38,024 bases of DNA from JBOGVZ01 sp050692985 (GCA_050692985.1 JBOGVZ010000024.1:1-38024); one strand, 5' to 3'. Positions 23,107 through 32,714 are shown, numbered from the stretch's first letter. Numbers and translations: made by a program. The notes: generated by a model from the letters alone, not told the origin.

Positions 23107-24207
23107 GTGAGGAACGTCGACGCCCTCCTGCGCTCGCTGGCCGAGCGAGGAGGATCAGACCTGCATCTCAAGGTGGGCTCGCCCCCGCTCCTGCGGGTGG
23201 ACGGGGTGCTCCACCGTGCCGAGGGCTCGCCACTGGACGCCTCGGAGACCGAGGCCATGGCCCGGGCCATCATGCCGCCGGACCGGTGGGAGGACTTCCA
23301 GACCCGCGCGGAACGGGATTTCGCCTACGGCCTCCCCGGGGTGGCCCGGTTCCGGGTGAACGTCTTCCGCCAGCGGGGGTCGGTGAGCATGGTGCTGCGG
23401 CTGGTGCGGGTCGGCAGCCCGTCGATCGAGGAGCTCGGGCTCCCCCCGGTGGTCCGGCGGCTGGCCGACGAGGGCCGGGGGCTGATCCTGGTAACCGGGC
23501 CGACCGGCTCGGGGAAGACCACCACGCTGGCGGCCATGATCGACCACATCAACGCATCCCGACCGGGGCACGTCGTCACGGTCGAGGACCCCATCGAGGT
23601 GCTGCACCCGGACCGCCGGGCCGCCGTGACCCAACGGGAGGTCGGCGTCGATACCGACAGCTTCCTGTCCGCGATCCGGGCGGCCATGCGGCAGGACCCC
23701 GACGTCATCCTGGTCGGCGAGATGCGCGATCCCGAGACCGTCCAGGCGGCCCTGTCGGCCGCCGAGACCGGGCATCTGGTCCTGTCGACGCTCCACACGA
23801 TCGACGCCACCGAGACGGTCAACCGGATCGTGGACTTCTTCCCGCCGTTCCAGCAGCAGCAGGTCCGGGTGACCCTGGCCGGGGCGCTGCGGGGCATCCT
23901 GTGCCAGCGCCTGGTCCCCGGAGCGGAGGGCGGCCGCGTCCCCGCGGTCGAGGTCATGATCAACACCGGGCGCACGGCGGAGCGCATCCTCGACGGCACC
24001 CGCACGTCCGAGATCGCCGAGGTGGTCGCCGCGGGCGACTTCTACGGCATGCAGACGTTCGACCAGGCGTTGCTGAGCCTCGTTCGGGACGGCGCGGGAC
24101 GTGTCGGAGGCGACCGAGGCGGCCTCGAACGCCCACGATTTCAGGCTGGCCCTGGAGCAGGCCGGCCTCGTGGCGGTGGGCTGAGGCTCAGCGCAGGGCG
24201 CGGATGA
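23107..24207 (+). CDS. PilT/GspE-family twitching ATPase with frameshifted C terminus
   Basis: A PilT-like hexameric ATPase. After GTG 23107 the sequence VRNVDALLRSLAERGGSDLHLKVGSPPLLRVDGVL matches the PilT N terminus; GPTGSGKTT is Walker A, EDPIEVLH the Asp box, DPDVILVGEMRDPETVQAAL Walker B, and GHLVLSTLHTIDATETVNRI the His box. GGAAGGGAGGGG supports this start over ATG 23035. The reading frame goes wrong after GMQTFDQALLSLVRDG: normal PilT sequence resumes one frame away (DVSEATEAASNAHDFRLALE) and would end at TGA 24182-24184. As it stands the frame runs to 24207 with a non-homologous tail. No pilin or pilus assembly gene is nearby. The gene converges with, and its frameshifted tail overlaps, the luciferase-like gene. 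Confidence 0.85.
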   Translation: MRNVDALLRSLAERGGSDLHLKVGSPPLLRVDGVLHRAEGSPLDASETEAMARAIMPPDRWEDFQTRAERDFAYGLPGVARFRVNVFRQRGSVSMVLRLVRVGSPSIEELGLPPVVRRLADEGRGLILVTGPTGSGKTTTLAAMIDHINASRPGHVVTVEDPIEVLHPDRRAAVTQREVGVDTDSFLSAIRAAMRQDPDVILVGEMRDPETVQAALSAAETGHLVLSTLHTIDATETVNRIVDFFPPFQQQQVRVTLAGALRGILCQRLVPGAEGGRVPAVEVMINTGRTAERILDGTRTSEIAEVVAAGDFYGMQTFDQALLSLVRDGAGRVGGDRGGLERPRFQAGPGAGRPRGGGLRLSAGRG

Positions 24208-25300
24208 GCCGGATCAGCGACCGGAACGACGCCGGGGCGGTCCGGGGGTCCACCAGCGGCGCCACGTTGGCCAGCACCGCGTGGCGGAGGCCCACCGCCC
24301 GGTAGGACAGGATCCGCGAGGCCAGCTCGCGCCAGGTGCCGTGGTCCACGTAGGCGTGGATCACCTCGAACGGGACCTCGTCCATCAGCCTCAGGACCTC
24401 CCGCGGATCGAGGCGCGAGGGGATCCAGTCGACGATCCCCCGGTAGTCCCGCCCGAACGGATGCTCCGCCCCCACGCGGGCCCACACCGGTGGCGGGATG
24501 ATCAGGGCCCCCAGCCGCAGCGCCGGGGAGTCGAGGAGCCGGTGAGCCTCCCGATGGCTGGGAGCCGGGAGCACCCGCAGCTCGTACGAGCCGACGAACC
24601 GGTCGAAGCGCCGCCCGGCGTCCTCGGCGGCCACGCGGATCCGGCCGAGGTGGTCCGCGTACTCGTCCGGCTCCATGTGGTGCGTGGGCAGCCACCCGTC
24701 GCCGTACCGGCCGGCGATCCGCAGCGTGCGAGGGCCGTGGGCCGCCACCCAGATCGGCGGGAACGTCCCCCGGTGGGGTCCCAGCCCCATCACCGCCCCG
24801 TCCAGCTGGAAGAACCGCCCCTCGTGGGACACGTACCCCTCCGAGCGCCACAGGAGGCGGATCAGGTACAGGGCCTCCTCCATGCGCGAGGCCTGCCCGG
24901 CGAACGACAGGCCGTAGGGCTCGATGTTCTCCCGCTCCCCCGCGCCCACCCCCAGGATGAAGCGCCCTCCGGAGAGGTGATGGAGCGTGAGGGCCGCCTG
25001 GGCAAGCTGCACCGGGTGTCGGCGGACCGCCTCGGTGACGGCCGTCCCCAGGCGGGCCCGGCGGGTCCTGGCGGCCAGCGCGCCCAGGAAGGCGAACGGG
25101 TCGAAGCTCTCCTCGGGGTTCCGGATCAGCCGCGCCGCCGAGAACCGTTCCCGGTCCCAGATGTCCAGCGGCACCAGGCCCATCCAGTGGTCGATGACCC
25201 ACAGTGAGTCGGCCCCCGCGGCGTCGAACAGCCGGGCCGCGCCCACCGTCAGCCGGGCCGGGGAACGGCCCAGGATCTGGACCCCGATGGGGAGGCCCAT
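24188..25300 (-). CDS. Luciferase-like (F420-type) oxidoreductase
   Basis: A 370-residue LLM-class flavin/F420-dependent oxidoreductase. GVQILGRSPARLTVGAARLFDAAGADSLWVIDHWMG opens the barrel; RARLGTAVTEAVRRHPVQLAQAALTLHHLS and GRFILGVGAGERENIEPYG are the family core, and IWVAAHGPRTLRIAGRYGDGWLP follows. Members move hydride between F420 or FMN and varied substrates; which one is unknown. ATG 25300 begins the family match; no strong ribosome binding site is seen, so translation may depend on the SDR gene 34 bases upstream. The 3' end overlaps the frameshifted tail of the pilT-like gene. Confidence 0.9.
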   Translation of the reverse strand: MGLPIGVQILGRSPARLTVGAARLFDAAGADSLWVIDHWMGLVPLDIWDRERFSAARLIRNPEESFDPFAFLGALAARTRRARLGTAVTEAVRRHPVQLAQAALTLHHLSGGRFILGVGAGERENIEPYGLSFAGQASRMEEALYLIRLLWRSEGYVSHEGRFFQLDGAVMGLGPHRGTFPPIWVAAHGPRTLRIAGRYGDGWLPTHHMEPDEYADHLGRIRVAAEDAGRRFDRFVGSYELRVLPAPSHREAHRLLDSPALRLGALIIPPPVWARVGAEHPFGRDYRGIVDWIPSRLDPREVLRLMDEVPFEVIHAYVDHGTWRELASRILSYRAVGLRHAVLANVAPLVDPRTAPASFRSLIRLIRALR

Positions 25301-25334
25301 CAGGACGCCGGGGGCCGGGGGCAGGCAGGCACCG

Positions 25335-26270
25335 TCAGGCGCCCTGGCCGGCGCCGGTGATCCGCCGGAGCGGGGAACGGTCCGGCGCGTACACCGTGTC
25401 GCGGCCCTCGAACAGCTCGCCGATCCGCGCGGCCAGCTCGGCCACCTCCCACCGGTCACCCTTGTCGATCTCGGCCACCGGGGTCCACCCCTGGTAGAGC
25501 TGGACCAATCCCCCGGTGATGCCGAACGCCTGGCCGCTGATGTGGACCGCCTCGTCGGTGCACAGGTACGCCACCAGCGGGGCCACGTTCTCCGGGGCCA
25601 GGGGGTCGAAGGCCCCCTCGGCGGCCTTCAGCTCCCCGAAGGTCTTCTCGGTCATGCGGGTCCGGGCCCCGGGGGCGATGGCGTTGACCGTGACCCCGTA
25701 GCGGGCCAGCTCCATGGCCACGATCTGGGTGAACCCGGCGATCCCGGCCTTGGCCGCCCCGTAGTTCGACTGCCCGGCGTTGCCCAGCAGCCCCGAGGTG
25801 CTCGAGGTGTTGACGATCCGTCCCGAGGTCTCCTCACCGGCCTTGGAGGCCTCCCGCCAGTGGGACGCGGCCACCTGGGTGCACAGGAACGTCCCCCGCA
25901 GATGGACCTTGATCACCGAGTCCCACTCCTCCACGGACATGTTGAAGATCATCCGGTCGCGAAGGATCCCCGCGTTGTTCACCAGGATGTCCAGGCGTCC
26001 CCAGGTCTCCACGGCCTGGCCGATCGCGCCGCGGGCGCCGTCGGGCTCGGAGATGTCGTCGTAGTGGGCCACGGCCTCCCCGCCCCCCGCGGCGATCTCC
26101 TCCACGACCGCGGAGGCGGGACGGGGGTCCCGGCCGGTACCATCCCACTCTCCACCGACGTCGTTGACCACCACCCGGGCGCCCTCGGACGCCAGGAGCA
26201 GGGCCTCGCCGCGGCCGATCCCGCGCCCGGCGCCGGTGACCACGGCCACCTTCCCAGCCAGCATCCCCAT
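25335..26270 (-). CDS. SDR-family oxidoreductase
   Basis: A 311-residue short-chain dehydrogenase/reductase. The cofactor motif TGAGRGIG is within VAVVTGAGRGIGRGEALLL, NNAG follows in DILVNNAGILRDRM, the catalytic Ser lies in NTSSTSGLLG and the Tyr-Lys pair in SNYGAAKAG, with the C-terminal GGLVQLYQGW. A VNDVGGEWDG loop and the extended C terminus resemble HSD17B4/MaoC-type beta-oxidation reductases. ATG 26270 follows CGGGAGGGCCGCG; the second Met is two codons on. Together with the downstream luciferase-like gene it forms an oxidoreductase pair, probably for lipid or steroid-like substrates. Confidence 0.9.
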   Translation of the reverse strand: MGMLAGKVAVVTGAGRGIGRGEALLLASEGARVVVNDVGGEWDGTGRDPRPASAVVEEIAAGGGEAVAHYDDISEPDGARGAIGQAVETWGRLDILVNNAGILRDRMIFNMSVEEWDSVIKVHLRGTFLCTQVAASHWREASKAGEETSGRIVNTSSTSGLLGNAGQSNYGAAKAGIAGFTQIVAMELARYGVTVNAIAPGARTRMTEKTFGELKAAEGAFDPLAPENVAPLVAYLCTDEAVHISGQAFGITGGLVQLYQGWTPVAEIDKGDRWEVAELAARIGELFEGRDTVYAPDRSPLRRITGAGQGA

Positions 26271-26347
26271 CGCGGCCCTCCCGTGGCCGACCCACCGAAA
26301 CGATACCCCGGACGAGGACCACGCCCGTCCCGAGGCTCCAAAGGGAA

Positions 26348-26377
26348 GGGGCCGGCTCCCCGCGGGAAGCCGGCCCC
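26348..26377 (-). terminator. Intrinsic-type terminator after the first M14 peptidase gene
   Basis: GGGGCCGGCT (26348-26357) pairs perfectly with AGCCGGCCCC (26368-26377), a 10-bp stem with a 10-base loop. On the minus strand TTCCCTT follows the stem. It lies 25 bases past the stop codon of the M14 peptidase gene. Confidence 0.65.
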
Positions 26378-26401
26378 TGTCCGATGGTTCCCGAGCCGCC
26401 C

Positions 26402-29400
26402 CTACCCGGAGGCCGCCCGAGAGGCGCTGTTGTTCGTCTCGTCGCTCTCCTGGATGAGATCGGCGGGGTCGGCCGTCACCGTGATCACGGTCCTGGACCG
26501 CGTCCATTGCACGGAGGCGGTCCCCATGCCGCCCGCCGGGATCAGGTCGATCACCTGGATCTCGCCGATCTGACCGTTCCCGTCCTCGAACAGGACCTGG
26601 ACGTCGGCCGCGTCCGCGTCGCCGATGTTGTGGATCGTGGCCGTGATCGTGGCCTGCCCCTTCCCCGTCTTCGTCAGGACGATGTCATCCGAGGACAGGG
26701 TCAGGTCCGGGAACGCCGTGGGGGGCCGCTGGTAGTCGACCAGGTTCAGGAAGACCTGCCAGTTGGAGAACGTCAGCGAGTACGACGCCAGCCCGAACCG
26801 CATGTCCCGGGGACCACCGGGGGCGTAGTTGGGGTCGGGGAACATGGATCCGGTGACCCGGACGAGGCCCGACCCCAGGTGGCGCTCGCCCAGGCCGGTC
26901 TCCGCACCGAACAGGCCCGAGGTGCAGGTGGCCGGGTCCTCCTTGCCGCACCCGTCCTCCCAGGCTGCCCGGTTCACGAAGAACTGGGTCAGCTTGGCCT
27001 CCTCCACCCCATCTAGGGTGGCGTCGGGCGTGTACCCCAGCGGGGTGGGCTCAACGGCCTGGCGGGCGGTGCCCCCGGCCGTCCCGGGCAGGCACACGTC
27101 CTGCACCAGCGGATCGGTCTCCTCCGGCGTGCACAGGTTCCCCCGCTCGGGCACGTTGAACTGGTAGCGGGGAACCGCACCGCGTCCGCCCGGCTGCGAC
27201 GAGCCGATGGAGCCCTCCGGCACCACACCCATCCCCACCAGGCCCTGGAGGGACCGGTCCGTCAGGACCAGGTTCCCGCCGCCCTGAGCGAACCCGGTCA
27301 GGGCGGAGGCGTACTGCTCGAACTCGGCCTGCGTGTACTGGCTCGGCGGAGGCGGCGGCGGGGCCGGGTCGGAGGAAAACTCGATCGTTCCCTCCACCGG
27401 CTGTGGCGCCGCCAGGAAGTTCTCCAGGCGCACCCGCCACAACCCCGGCTGGGGCGCGGTCACCGTGACCGACTCCCCGTTGTTGATGAACGAGCACTGG
27501 CAGCCGTGGCTGACCCACTCATCGCCCACGAGCTGCTCGATGTGCATGTCGTAGTCGCTGGCCACGGGCCACGACGACGACACCGTCATCACGTCGTTGT
27601 CGACGTCCGGAGGCCCCTGGACCTCGAACTCGAAGATCCCCTGGGGCGTGGGGAGCTCACCGGCCGTGGGCAGGGGGGCATCCGTCGGGGCGAAGCTGAA
27701 TGGGATGGCCGCCTGGGGGTCGCCGCTGAACTCCGGCTCCTCGGCGAATACGAATCCCGGCATGAAGTCATTGGCCACCACCAGGGATTCGAACTGGTCC
27801 AGCACCGAGGGGTCCGCCAGGATCTCGTCGACGGTCACCGCCACGAGCTTCTGCTCGCGGTCGGTGATGTAGCTGTTCAGCTGCTCGAAGAAGTCCATGT
27901 TGGAGACGCTGAACGGGGCCTGGCCGGGGTCCTCCTCGGCCTGGTGGCGGCGGAAGTCGATCTCCAGCCGCACCGGCCCGCCCAGGACGTTGGTCACCCG
28001 GACCCGCCACCGGCCCGGGGTGGGGTCGTTGGCGGTGACGATCTGCCCGGCCTGGATGTATAGGTCGGGCTGGCCGCCCTGGATGAAGGACCGGGCCACC
28101 GTCTCCCACTCGCCCTCCTCGTTCCCGGCGTGGTCGGTCTCGAAGCGCTGGAGCTCGATGTTCGGGATCGACCCGGTGGACAGGCCCTGGATGTTGCTGA
28201 ACGTGGCCTCCACGTGGATGCCGCCGTTCCACACCCGTGGCGGGCCCAGCACGTCGAACTCGAGGGTGGGGGCGGTCCCGTCCATCACGAACTCGCCGCC
28301 CTCGCAGCCGCCCGGCGGGCAGGGGACCAGGGTGTCGATGTCGTTCTGGGCCGGCAGGTTCGGGTTCTCCGGCCGGGACTCGCCGTCGTGCTCGATCCGC
28401 CTCCGGTCGAACACGTAGCCGATCTTGCCCGGCGGGTCGTAGATGAAGTCCGAGTCCTGCTCGGTGAGCATCGAGGCGATCTGCGAGTAGATCAGCCCCT
28501 TGTTGCCGTCGATGTGGGCCTGCTCCAGCCCGGGCTCGTACACCGTGTCCGGCGCGAAGTGGGACAGGGACATCTCGTTGTCGATGCCCACAGCGTTCAG
28601 CCCGATGGGCGACTCGTACCAGTCACCCATGCCGCCGGTGATCTGGTAGCCGATGGTGTCCACCACGGTCCCCCACTGGTCGGCCACCGGGAACACCGTG
28701 CCGATGTACGGCGACCACGCCAGCCGGGCGGTCTGGTCCTCCCAGGCCCGCAGCGACTGGTCCACGGTGGAGAAGTTCCGGCGGAAGTCCCGCTGGCCGG
28801 AACCGAGCAGGGTGTAGCTGAAGGCGTTGGCCAGGAGCTGGCCGTGCAGGTCGATGCCCCCGGCGAACCGGTCGCCCGAAGTGTTCGAGCGGATCTCCTT
28901 GAGGACCTCGGTGTAGGCGGTGATCTCCGGCTCGGAGCCGGGCGAGTAGGGACGGTAGGTGTAGCCCAAGGTGGGCCAGTCACGGTTGAGGTCCACGCCG
29001 TTCCCGTTGTAGCGCTGGTAGTGGACCCCGCCGGTGGATGCGCCGACGGTGCTGCCGCCCACCTCGACGCTGCCGCCCACCTCGCCGCGGTGCCAGCCGT
29101 CGGGGTTGGGCATCATGAAGTAGATCACCGAGCGCTCGAGCGTCTCCCCCGCCGTGGGCACCGGCTTCTCCGTGGGGGTCTCCACGATGGGCTGGGGGCT
29201 CTCGGGGGAGACTCCCTCGGCGGAGCACGCCGGCGCCGCGGAGGCGTCGTCCTCACAGGCGGCCCAGGTCATGAGGTCCTCCATGGCCCGCACGCCGCCC
29301 TCCAGGCCGGCCCGCTCGATGCCGTGGATCGACAGCCCGTACACGAAGTGGAGGCGGTCCTCCTCGGGGATCTCCGACTGCGAGTCGGTCAGCTTGAACA

Positions 29401-29839
29401 GGTACAGCGGCCGGCGGTCCCGGCCGAAGACCTGGAGGTTCCCGTCCTCGTCGGGGGCGACGGTCTGGGGAAGCCCCGCCGACTGATACTCGGGGTTGTC
29501 GTAGGCCTGGTCCAGCCGGATGACCTGGAGGAACCGGGGGTTGCCGTCCTCGTCCAGGAACCGGCCCTCCAGGAACCTGGCCCCCTGGATGACTTCGTCG
29601 TAGTGGAGGAACTGGGCCACACACACGTTGCCCTTGGCCCACGGGCTGGTCCCCGGCAGGGCGCCGTTCAGGCAGCCCTGGGGATCCGGGAACACCCGGC
29701 CGAAGATCTGATAGGTGACCTCGTTGGTGGCCACCGGGTTGGGTACCGCCGTCGCCGGGGCCGCTGAGAATGCAGCCGGCAGCGTGGCGATCATCAGGGC
29801 GGCGACCGTGGTCAGGACTCGGATCCGGCGGGCTCGCAT
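26402..29839 (-). CDS. Secreted M14-family zinc carboxypeptidase, 1145 residues, with CARDB domain
   Basis: A signal peptide (residues about 1-30) precedes a large extracellular enzyme. The M14 zinc site is visible: His172-x-x-Glu175 in IHGIERAGLEGG, a third histidine near residue 331 in GIDLHGQLLANAF, the substrate-binding YNGNGVDLNRDW near residue 283 and a likely catalytic Glu422 in GIDNEMSLSHF. After about residue 480 come several beta-sandwich regions, including PGRWRVRVTNVLGGPV and PGLWRVRLENFLAAP, a glutamine-amidotransferase-like segment (NLVLTDRSLQGLVGMG), and a C-terminal CARDB domain (about 1035-1140, ending DLIQESDETNNSAS). It probably degrades extracellular peptides or cell-wall material. 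GGGAGAGAGGG supports ATG 29839. It follows a paralogue on the same strand. Confidence 0.9.
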   Translation of the reverse strand: MRARRIRVLTTVAALMIATLPAAFSAAPATAVPNPVATNEVTYQIFGRVFPDPQGCLNGALPGTSPWAKGNVCVAQFLHYDEVIQGARFLEGRFLDEDGNPRFLQVIRLDQAYDNPEYQSAGLPQTVAPDEDGNLQVFGRDRRPLYLFKLTDSQSEIPEEDRLHFVYGLSIHGIERAGLEGGVRAMEDLMTWAACEDDASAAPACSAEGVSPESPQPIVETPTEKPVPTAGETLERSVIYFMMPNPDGWHRGEVGGSVEVGGSTVGASTGGVHYQRYNGNGVDLNRDWPTLGYTYRPYSPGSEPEITAYTEVLKEIRSNTSGDRFAGGIDLHGQLLANAFSYTLLGSGQRDFRRNFSTVDQSLRAWEDQTARLAWSPYIGTVFPVADQWGTVVDTIGYQITGGMGDWYESPIGLNAVGIDNEMSLSHFAPDTVYEPGLEQAHIDGNKGLIYSQIASMLTEQDSDFIYDPPGKIGYVFDRRRIEHDGESRPENPNLPAQNDIDTLVPCPPGGCEGGEFVMDGTAPTLEFDVLGPPRVWNGGIHVEATFSNIQGLSTGSIPNIELQRFETDHAGNEEGEWETVARSFIQGGQPDLYIQAGQIVTANDPTPGRWRVRVTNVLGGPVRLEIDFRRHQAEEDPGQAPFSVSNMDFFEQLNSYITDREQKLVAVTVDEILADPSVLDQFESLVVANDFMPGFVFAEEPEFSGDPQAAIPFSFAPTDAPLPTAGELPTPQGIFEFEVQGPPDVDNDVMTVSSSWPVASDYDMHIEQLVGDEWVSHGCQCSFINNGESVTVTAPQPGLWRVRLENFLAAPQPVEGTIEFSSDPAPPPPPPSQYTQAEFEQYASALTGFAQGGGNLVLTDRSLQGLVGMGVVPEGSIGSSQPGGRGAVPRYQFNVPERGNLCTPEETDPLVQDVCLPGTAGGTARQAVEPTPLGYTPDATLDGVEEAKLTQFFVNRAAWEDGCGKEDPATCTSGLFGAETGLGERHLGSGLVRVTGSMFPDPNYAPGGPRDMRFGLASYSLTFSNWQVFLNLVDYQRPPTAFPDLTLSSDDIVLTKTGKGQATITATIHNIGDADAADVQVLFEDGNGQIGEIQVIDLIPAGGMGTASVQWTRSRTVITVTADPADLIQESDETNNSASRAASG

Positions 29840-30002
29840 CCCTCTCTCCCTTCGTCGATGTCACGCTCTACTGGGGTCGGAGCGCGCCGATCCTCTCAGC
29901 CCAGAGGAACGTGCCACCGGCCCTACGGGACATATTCGACAGCCCGGCCCCCCGGTCCTCCCCCCGCCGGCCCCCATTTCCGGCGGGGGGAGGAAGGGGA
30001 AG
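29840..30002. other. Gap between the tandem M14 genes
   Basis: This 163-bp gap holds a ribosome binding site and probable promoter for the downstream M14 gene (a TAGAGC hexamer is visible on the minus strand) and a strong hairpin near the upstream gene's stop. No ORF is credible here. Confidence 0.4.
29957..29993 (-). terminator. Strong GC hairpin after the second M14 peptidase gene
   Basis: CCTCCCCCCGCCGG (29957-29970) pairs perfectly with CCGGCGGGGGGAGG (29980-29993), a 14-bp stem with a 9-base loop, starting 9 bases after the stop codon of the upstream M14 gene. No T tract follows, so it may act as a factor-independent terminator of the tractless type or as a 3'-end stabiliser. Confidence 0.6.
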
Positions 30003-32714
30003 CTACCGCCGGTAGTCGATGAGGTTCTCGAACACCTGGTACCCGGTGTAGGTCAGCGCGTACGAGAACAGCCCGTAGGGGTGGAAGTTCTCCTCGGTCG
30101 GGTCGGGCAGCACAGCCCCGGCGATGCGGATCATCCCGTCGCCGAGGGGGATCTCCCCCAGGGACACTCCGGTCTGGGTGGGGGTGTTGGGCGCCGTCGA
30201 CTCCCGCACCAGGGTCCTGGCCGCCGTGGTCCCACCGGCGCCCTCCCACGCTCCCTGGTCCACGATCCAGTTGGGGGAGTCACAGCGGTCCGAGTTGCAG
30301 CTCTGGTTCCCCGCGCCGCCGGGACCGACGTAATACCCCAGTGGCACCGGTTCGTACGTCTGGTGGCGGTTGTCGAAGGCCTGGCCCCCGATGGTGGCGG
30401 CCCCCTCGGCGGCGCCCTCCTTGTTGACGTCATGGGCCAGGTGGTGCCGGTCGTACGTCGGGCCACCGCCGTCGTCGAAGTCCATCCACCCGGCGTAGAA
30501 GAACCCGCCCCGCACGGCCTCGGGAGGGATCCCCGTTCCCAGGGCCGGGAGCCCGGCCAGGGCGGCGTCGGTGAGCACCAGGTTCCCGCCGCGGGCGGCG
30601 AACCCGGCCAGGGCGTCCACGTACGCCTGGAACTGGGAGGCGGTCCACCGGCTCTGGGCCGGGTCGGGATCGAAGCCCGGCATGAGCTCTCCGGCAACCA
30701 CGACGGAGTCGAACCGGTCCAGCGCCTCCGGCGCCTGGAGGACCCTCTTCACGCCCACCGCCCGCAGCCGCGGGGTGGCGTACTGGTTGAGCTCGGTGAA
30801 GAAGTCCATCCGGGAGACGTCGTACGGCGCCTGCTCGGGCACCGGGTAGGCCGGGCCCTTGCTGAACGACACCGTGTAGTGGGTGGGGCCCACTCGGGCC
30901 TGGTTGGGACGGATCCGGTATGGCCCCGCCGGGGGGTTGTTGAGGTCGATCCTTGCGCCGGCCTGAGAGTAGATCGGGCTCTGGTTGAAGTACCGGGCCA
31001 CCTCCCGGCATACGTTGTCCGGGTCGCCCGGGTGCTGGGCGGGGCCGCAGTAGTCCAGGATCATGAACACCGACAGGACCCCGGTCCCGGTGTGGACACC
31101 GATCCCCCGGGCGTTGGCCCCCGTGGCCTCGACCGTCAGGCCCCCGTTGAACACCCCGTCCTCGGGCCCGTTGACCGTGAACGAGAACCCCTGGGCTCCG
31201 GTGACCTCGGTCCCCTCGATGTCGTCCTGGGGCGGCAGCTCGTCGAGGCCCGGATCCGCCGGCTGGCCCCCCGGGTTGGTGATCCTGGAGGGGTCGAAGA
31301 CGTGGCCCACCCGCCCCGGGGTCTGGAAGGCCACCGGCTCCTCGAACAGCAGCGAGGCGATCTGAGCGTAGATCAGTCCCTTGTTCCCGTCGATGTGCAG
31401 CTGCTCCAGTCCCGGCTCGAACACGTTGTTCGGGGCCAGGTGGGACAGGGCCATCTCGTTGTCGATGCCCACGGCGTCCAGGCCGAGCGGGGAGTCCATC
31501 CAGTCACCCATACCACCGGTGATCTGGTAGTTGATCGTGTCCCACACCGTGCCCCACTGGTCGGAGCACATCTGCACCGCGGCCTCGCTGACCAGGATGC
31601 CCACGTCCTGGCGGAGCACGGGGCACGACTCTCGCGGGGCGATCAGCGGGCTCCACGACAACCGCTCCTCCGAATCCCGGAAGGTGGTGACCGAGGTCCG
31701 CACGGTGATCTCGTTCTTGCGGAAGTCGCGCTGGCCCGCCCCCAGCAGGGTGAACGAGAACGCCCGGGCGGTGACCATGCCGTGCAGGTCGATGGCCCCG
31801 GCGAAGCGTCCCTCGGCGGTCTGGTCCTTGACCGCTTCGAGGAACTTGGCGTAGCCACGGGACTCCGGCTCGGAGAACGGCGTGTACTGGGCCTCCGTGT
31901 AGCCCACGGTGGCCCAGTCGCGGTTCAGGTCCATCCCGTTCCCGTTGTAGCGCTGGTAGAAGACGCCTCCCTCCGAGTAGTCGCCCCGGTTCCATCCGTC
32001 CGGGTTGGAGAAGATCAGGTACACGACGCCGTTCGCCAGGACCTGGCCGGCGGTGGGGCCGGCCTCGGGCGGGACGCTCGGGTCATCGGGATCGGTGTCG
32101 AACGGCTCCAGGATCTGCTTGGGGAAGGGGCCCTCGGTCGAGCACGCGGGGGCGGCGTCCGGGTCCGCCTCGCAGGCCGCCCAGGTCACCAGGTCCTCGG
32201 CGGCGCGGATCCCGCCCTCCAGCCCCGCTCGCTCGATCCCGTGGATCGCCAGGGAGTAGGCGAAGTGCTTCCGGTCGGCTTCGGGAACCGGGGATTCGTC
32301 GTCCGTGACCTTGACCACGGTCAGGTCGCGCCTGTCACGGGTCAGGTCCTCGCGGGGGAGGCCGGCGGACCGCAGCTCGTCGTCGGTGAGGTCCTCGGCG
32401 ACCTCGCGGAGCTCGTCGCCCGAAAGGACGTCGAGGTACCGGTCGAACCTGCTCTCCAGGAACTCCAGGCCACCCACGGCCTCGTCCCACTGGACGAACT
32501 GGACGGCGCACACGTTCCCCTTGGCCCAGGGGCTGTTGAGCGGCAGGCCCCTGGTGCACCCGTGGGGGTCCGGGAACACCCGTCCGTACAACGAGTAGAG
32601 GGCGTCGTTCGTGGCCACCGGGGTGGCGATGACCGGGGGGGCGCCGCCCACGACCAGCGTGGACGCCACCACGGCGACCGCGCCGGCGAGCGTGAGGAAC
32701 CGGCTGATCCGCAT
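30003..32714 (-). CDS. Secreted M14-family zinc carboxypeptidase, 903 residues (paralogue)
   Basis: A signal peptide (residues 1-31, FLTLAGAVAVVASTLVVG) leads into the same architecture as the neighbouring protein: His158 and Glu161 in IHGIERAGLEGG, YNGNGMDLNRDW, His311 in AIDLHGMVTARAF and Glu420 in GIDNEMALSHL, with a long beta-rich C-terminal half containing NLVLTDAALAGLPALG. It ends ENLIDYRR, where the paralogue continues into a CARDB domain. The two genes are tandem duplicates with diverged loops. ATG 32714 follows GGAAAGGGGACGAG; an in-frame start at 32810 would lie in the divergent promoter. Divergent from the tldD-like gene. Confidence 0.9.
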   Translation of the reverse strand: MRISRFLTLAGAVAVVASTLVVGGAPPVIATPVATNDALYSLYGRVFPDPHGCTRGLPLNSPWAKGNVCAVQFVQWDEAVGGLEFLESRFDRYLDVLSGDELREVAEDLTDDELRSAGLPREDLTRDRRDLTVVKVTDDESPVPEADRKHFAYSLAIHGIERAGLEGGIRAAEDLVTWAACEADPDAAPACSTEGPFPKQILEPFDTDPDDPSVPPEAGPTAGQVLANGVVYLIFSNPDGWNRGDYSEGGVFYQRYNGNGMDLNRDWATVGYTEAQYTPFSEPESRGYAKFLEAVKDQTAEGRFAGAIDLHGMVTARAFSFTLLGAGQRDFRKNEITVRTSVTTFRDSEERLSWSPLIAPRESCPVLRQDVGILVSEAAVQMCSDQWGTVWDTINYQITGGMGDWMDSPLGLDAVGIDNEMALSHLAPNNVFEPGLEQLHIDGNKGLIYAQIASLLFEEPVAFQTPGRVGHVFDPSRITNPGGQPADPGLDELPPQDDIEGTEVTGAQGFSFTVNGPEDGVFNGGLTVEATGANARGIGVHTGTGVLSVFMILDYCGPAQHPGDPDNVCREVARYFNQSPIYSQAGARIDLNNPPAGPYRIRPNQARVGPTHYTVSFSKGPAYPVPEQAPYDVSRMDFFTELNQYATPRLRAVGVKRVLQAPEALDRFDSVVVAGELMPGFDPDPAQSRWTASQFQAYVDALAGFAARGGNLVLTDAALAGLPALGTGIPPEAVRGGFFYAGWMDFDDGGGPTYDRHHLAHDVNKEGAAEGAATIGGQAFDNRHQTYEPVPLGYYVGPGGAGNQSCNSDRCDSPNWIVDQGAWEGAGGTTAARTLVRESTAPNTPTQTGVSLGEIPLGDGMIRIAGAVLPDPTEENFHPYGLFSYALTYTGYQVFENLIDYRR

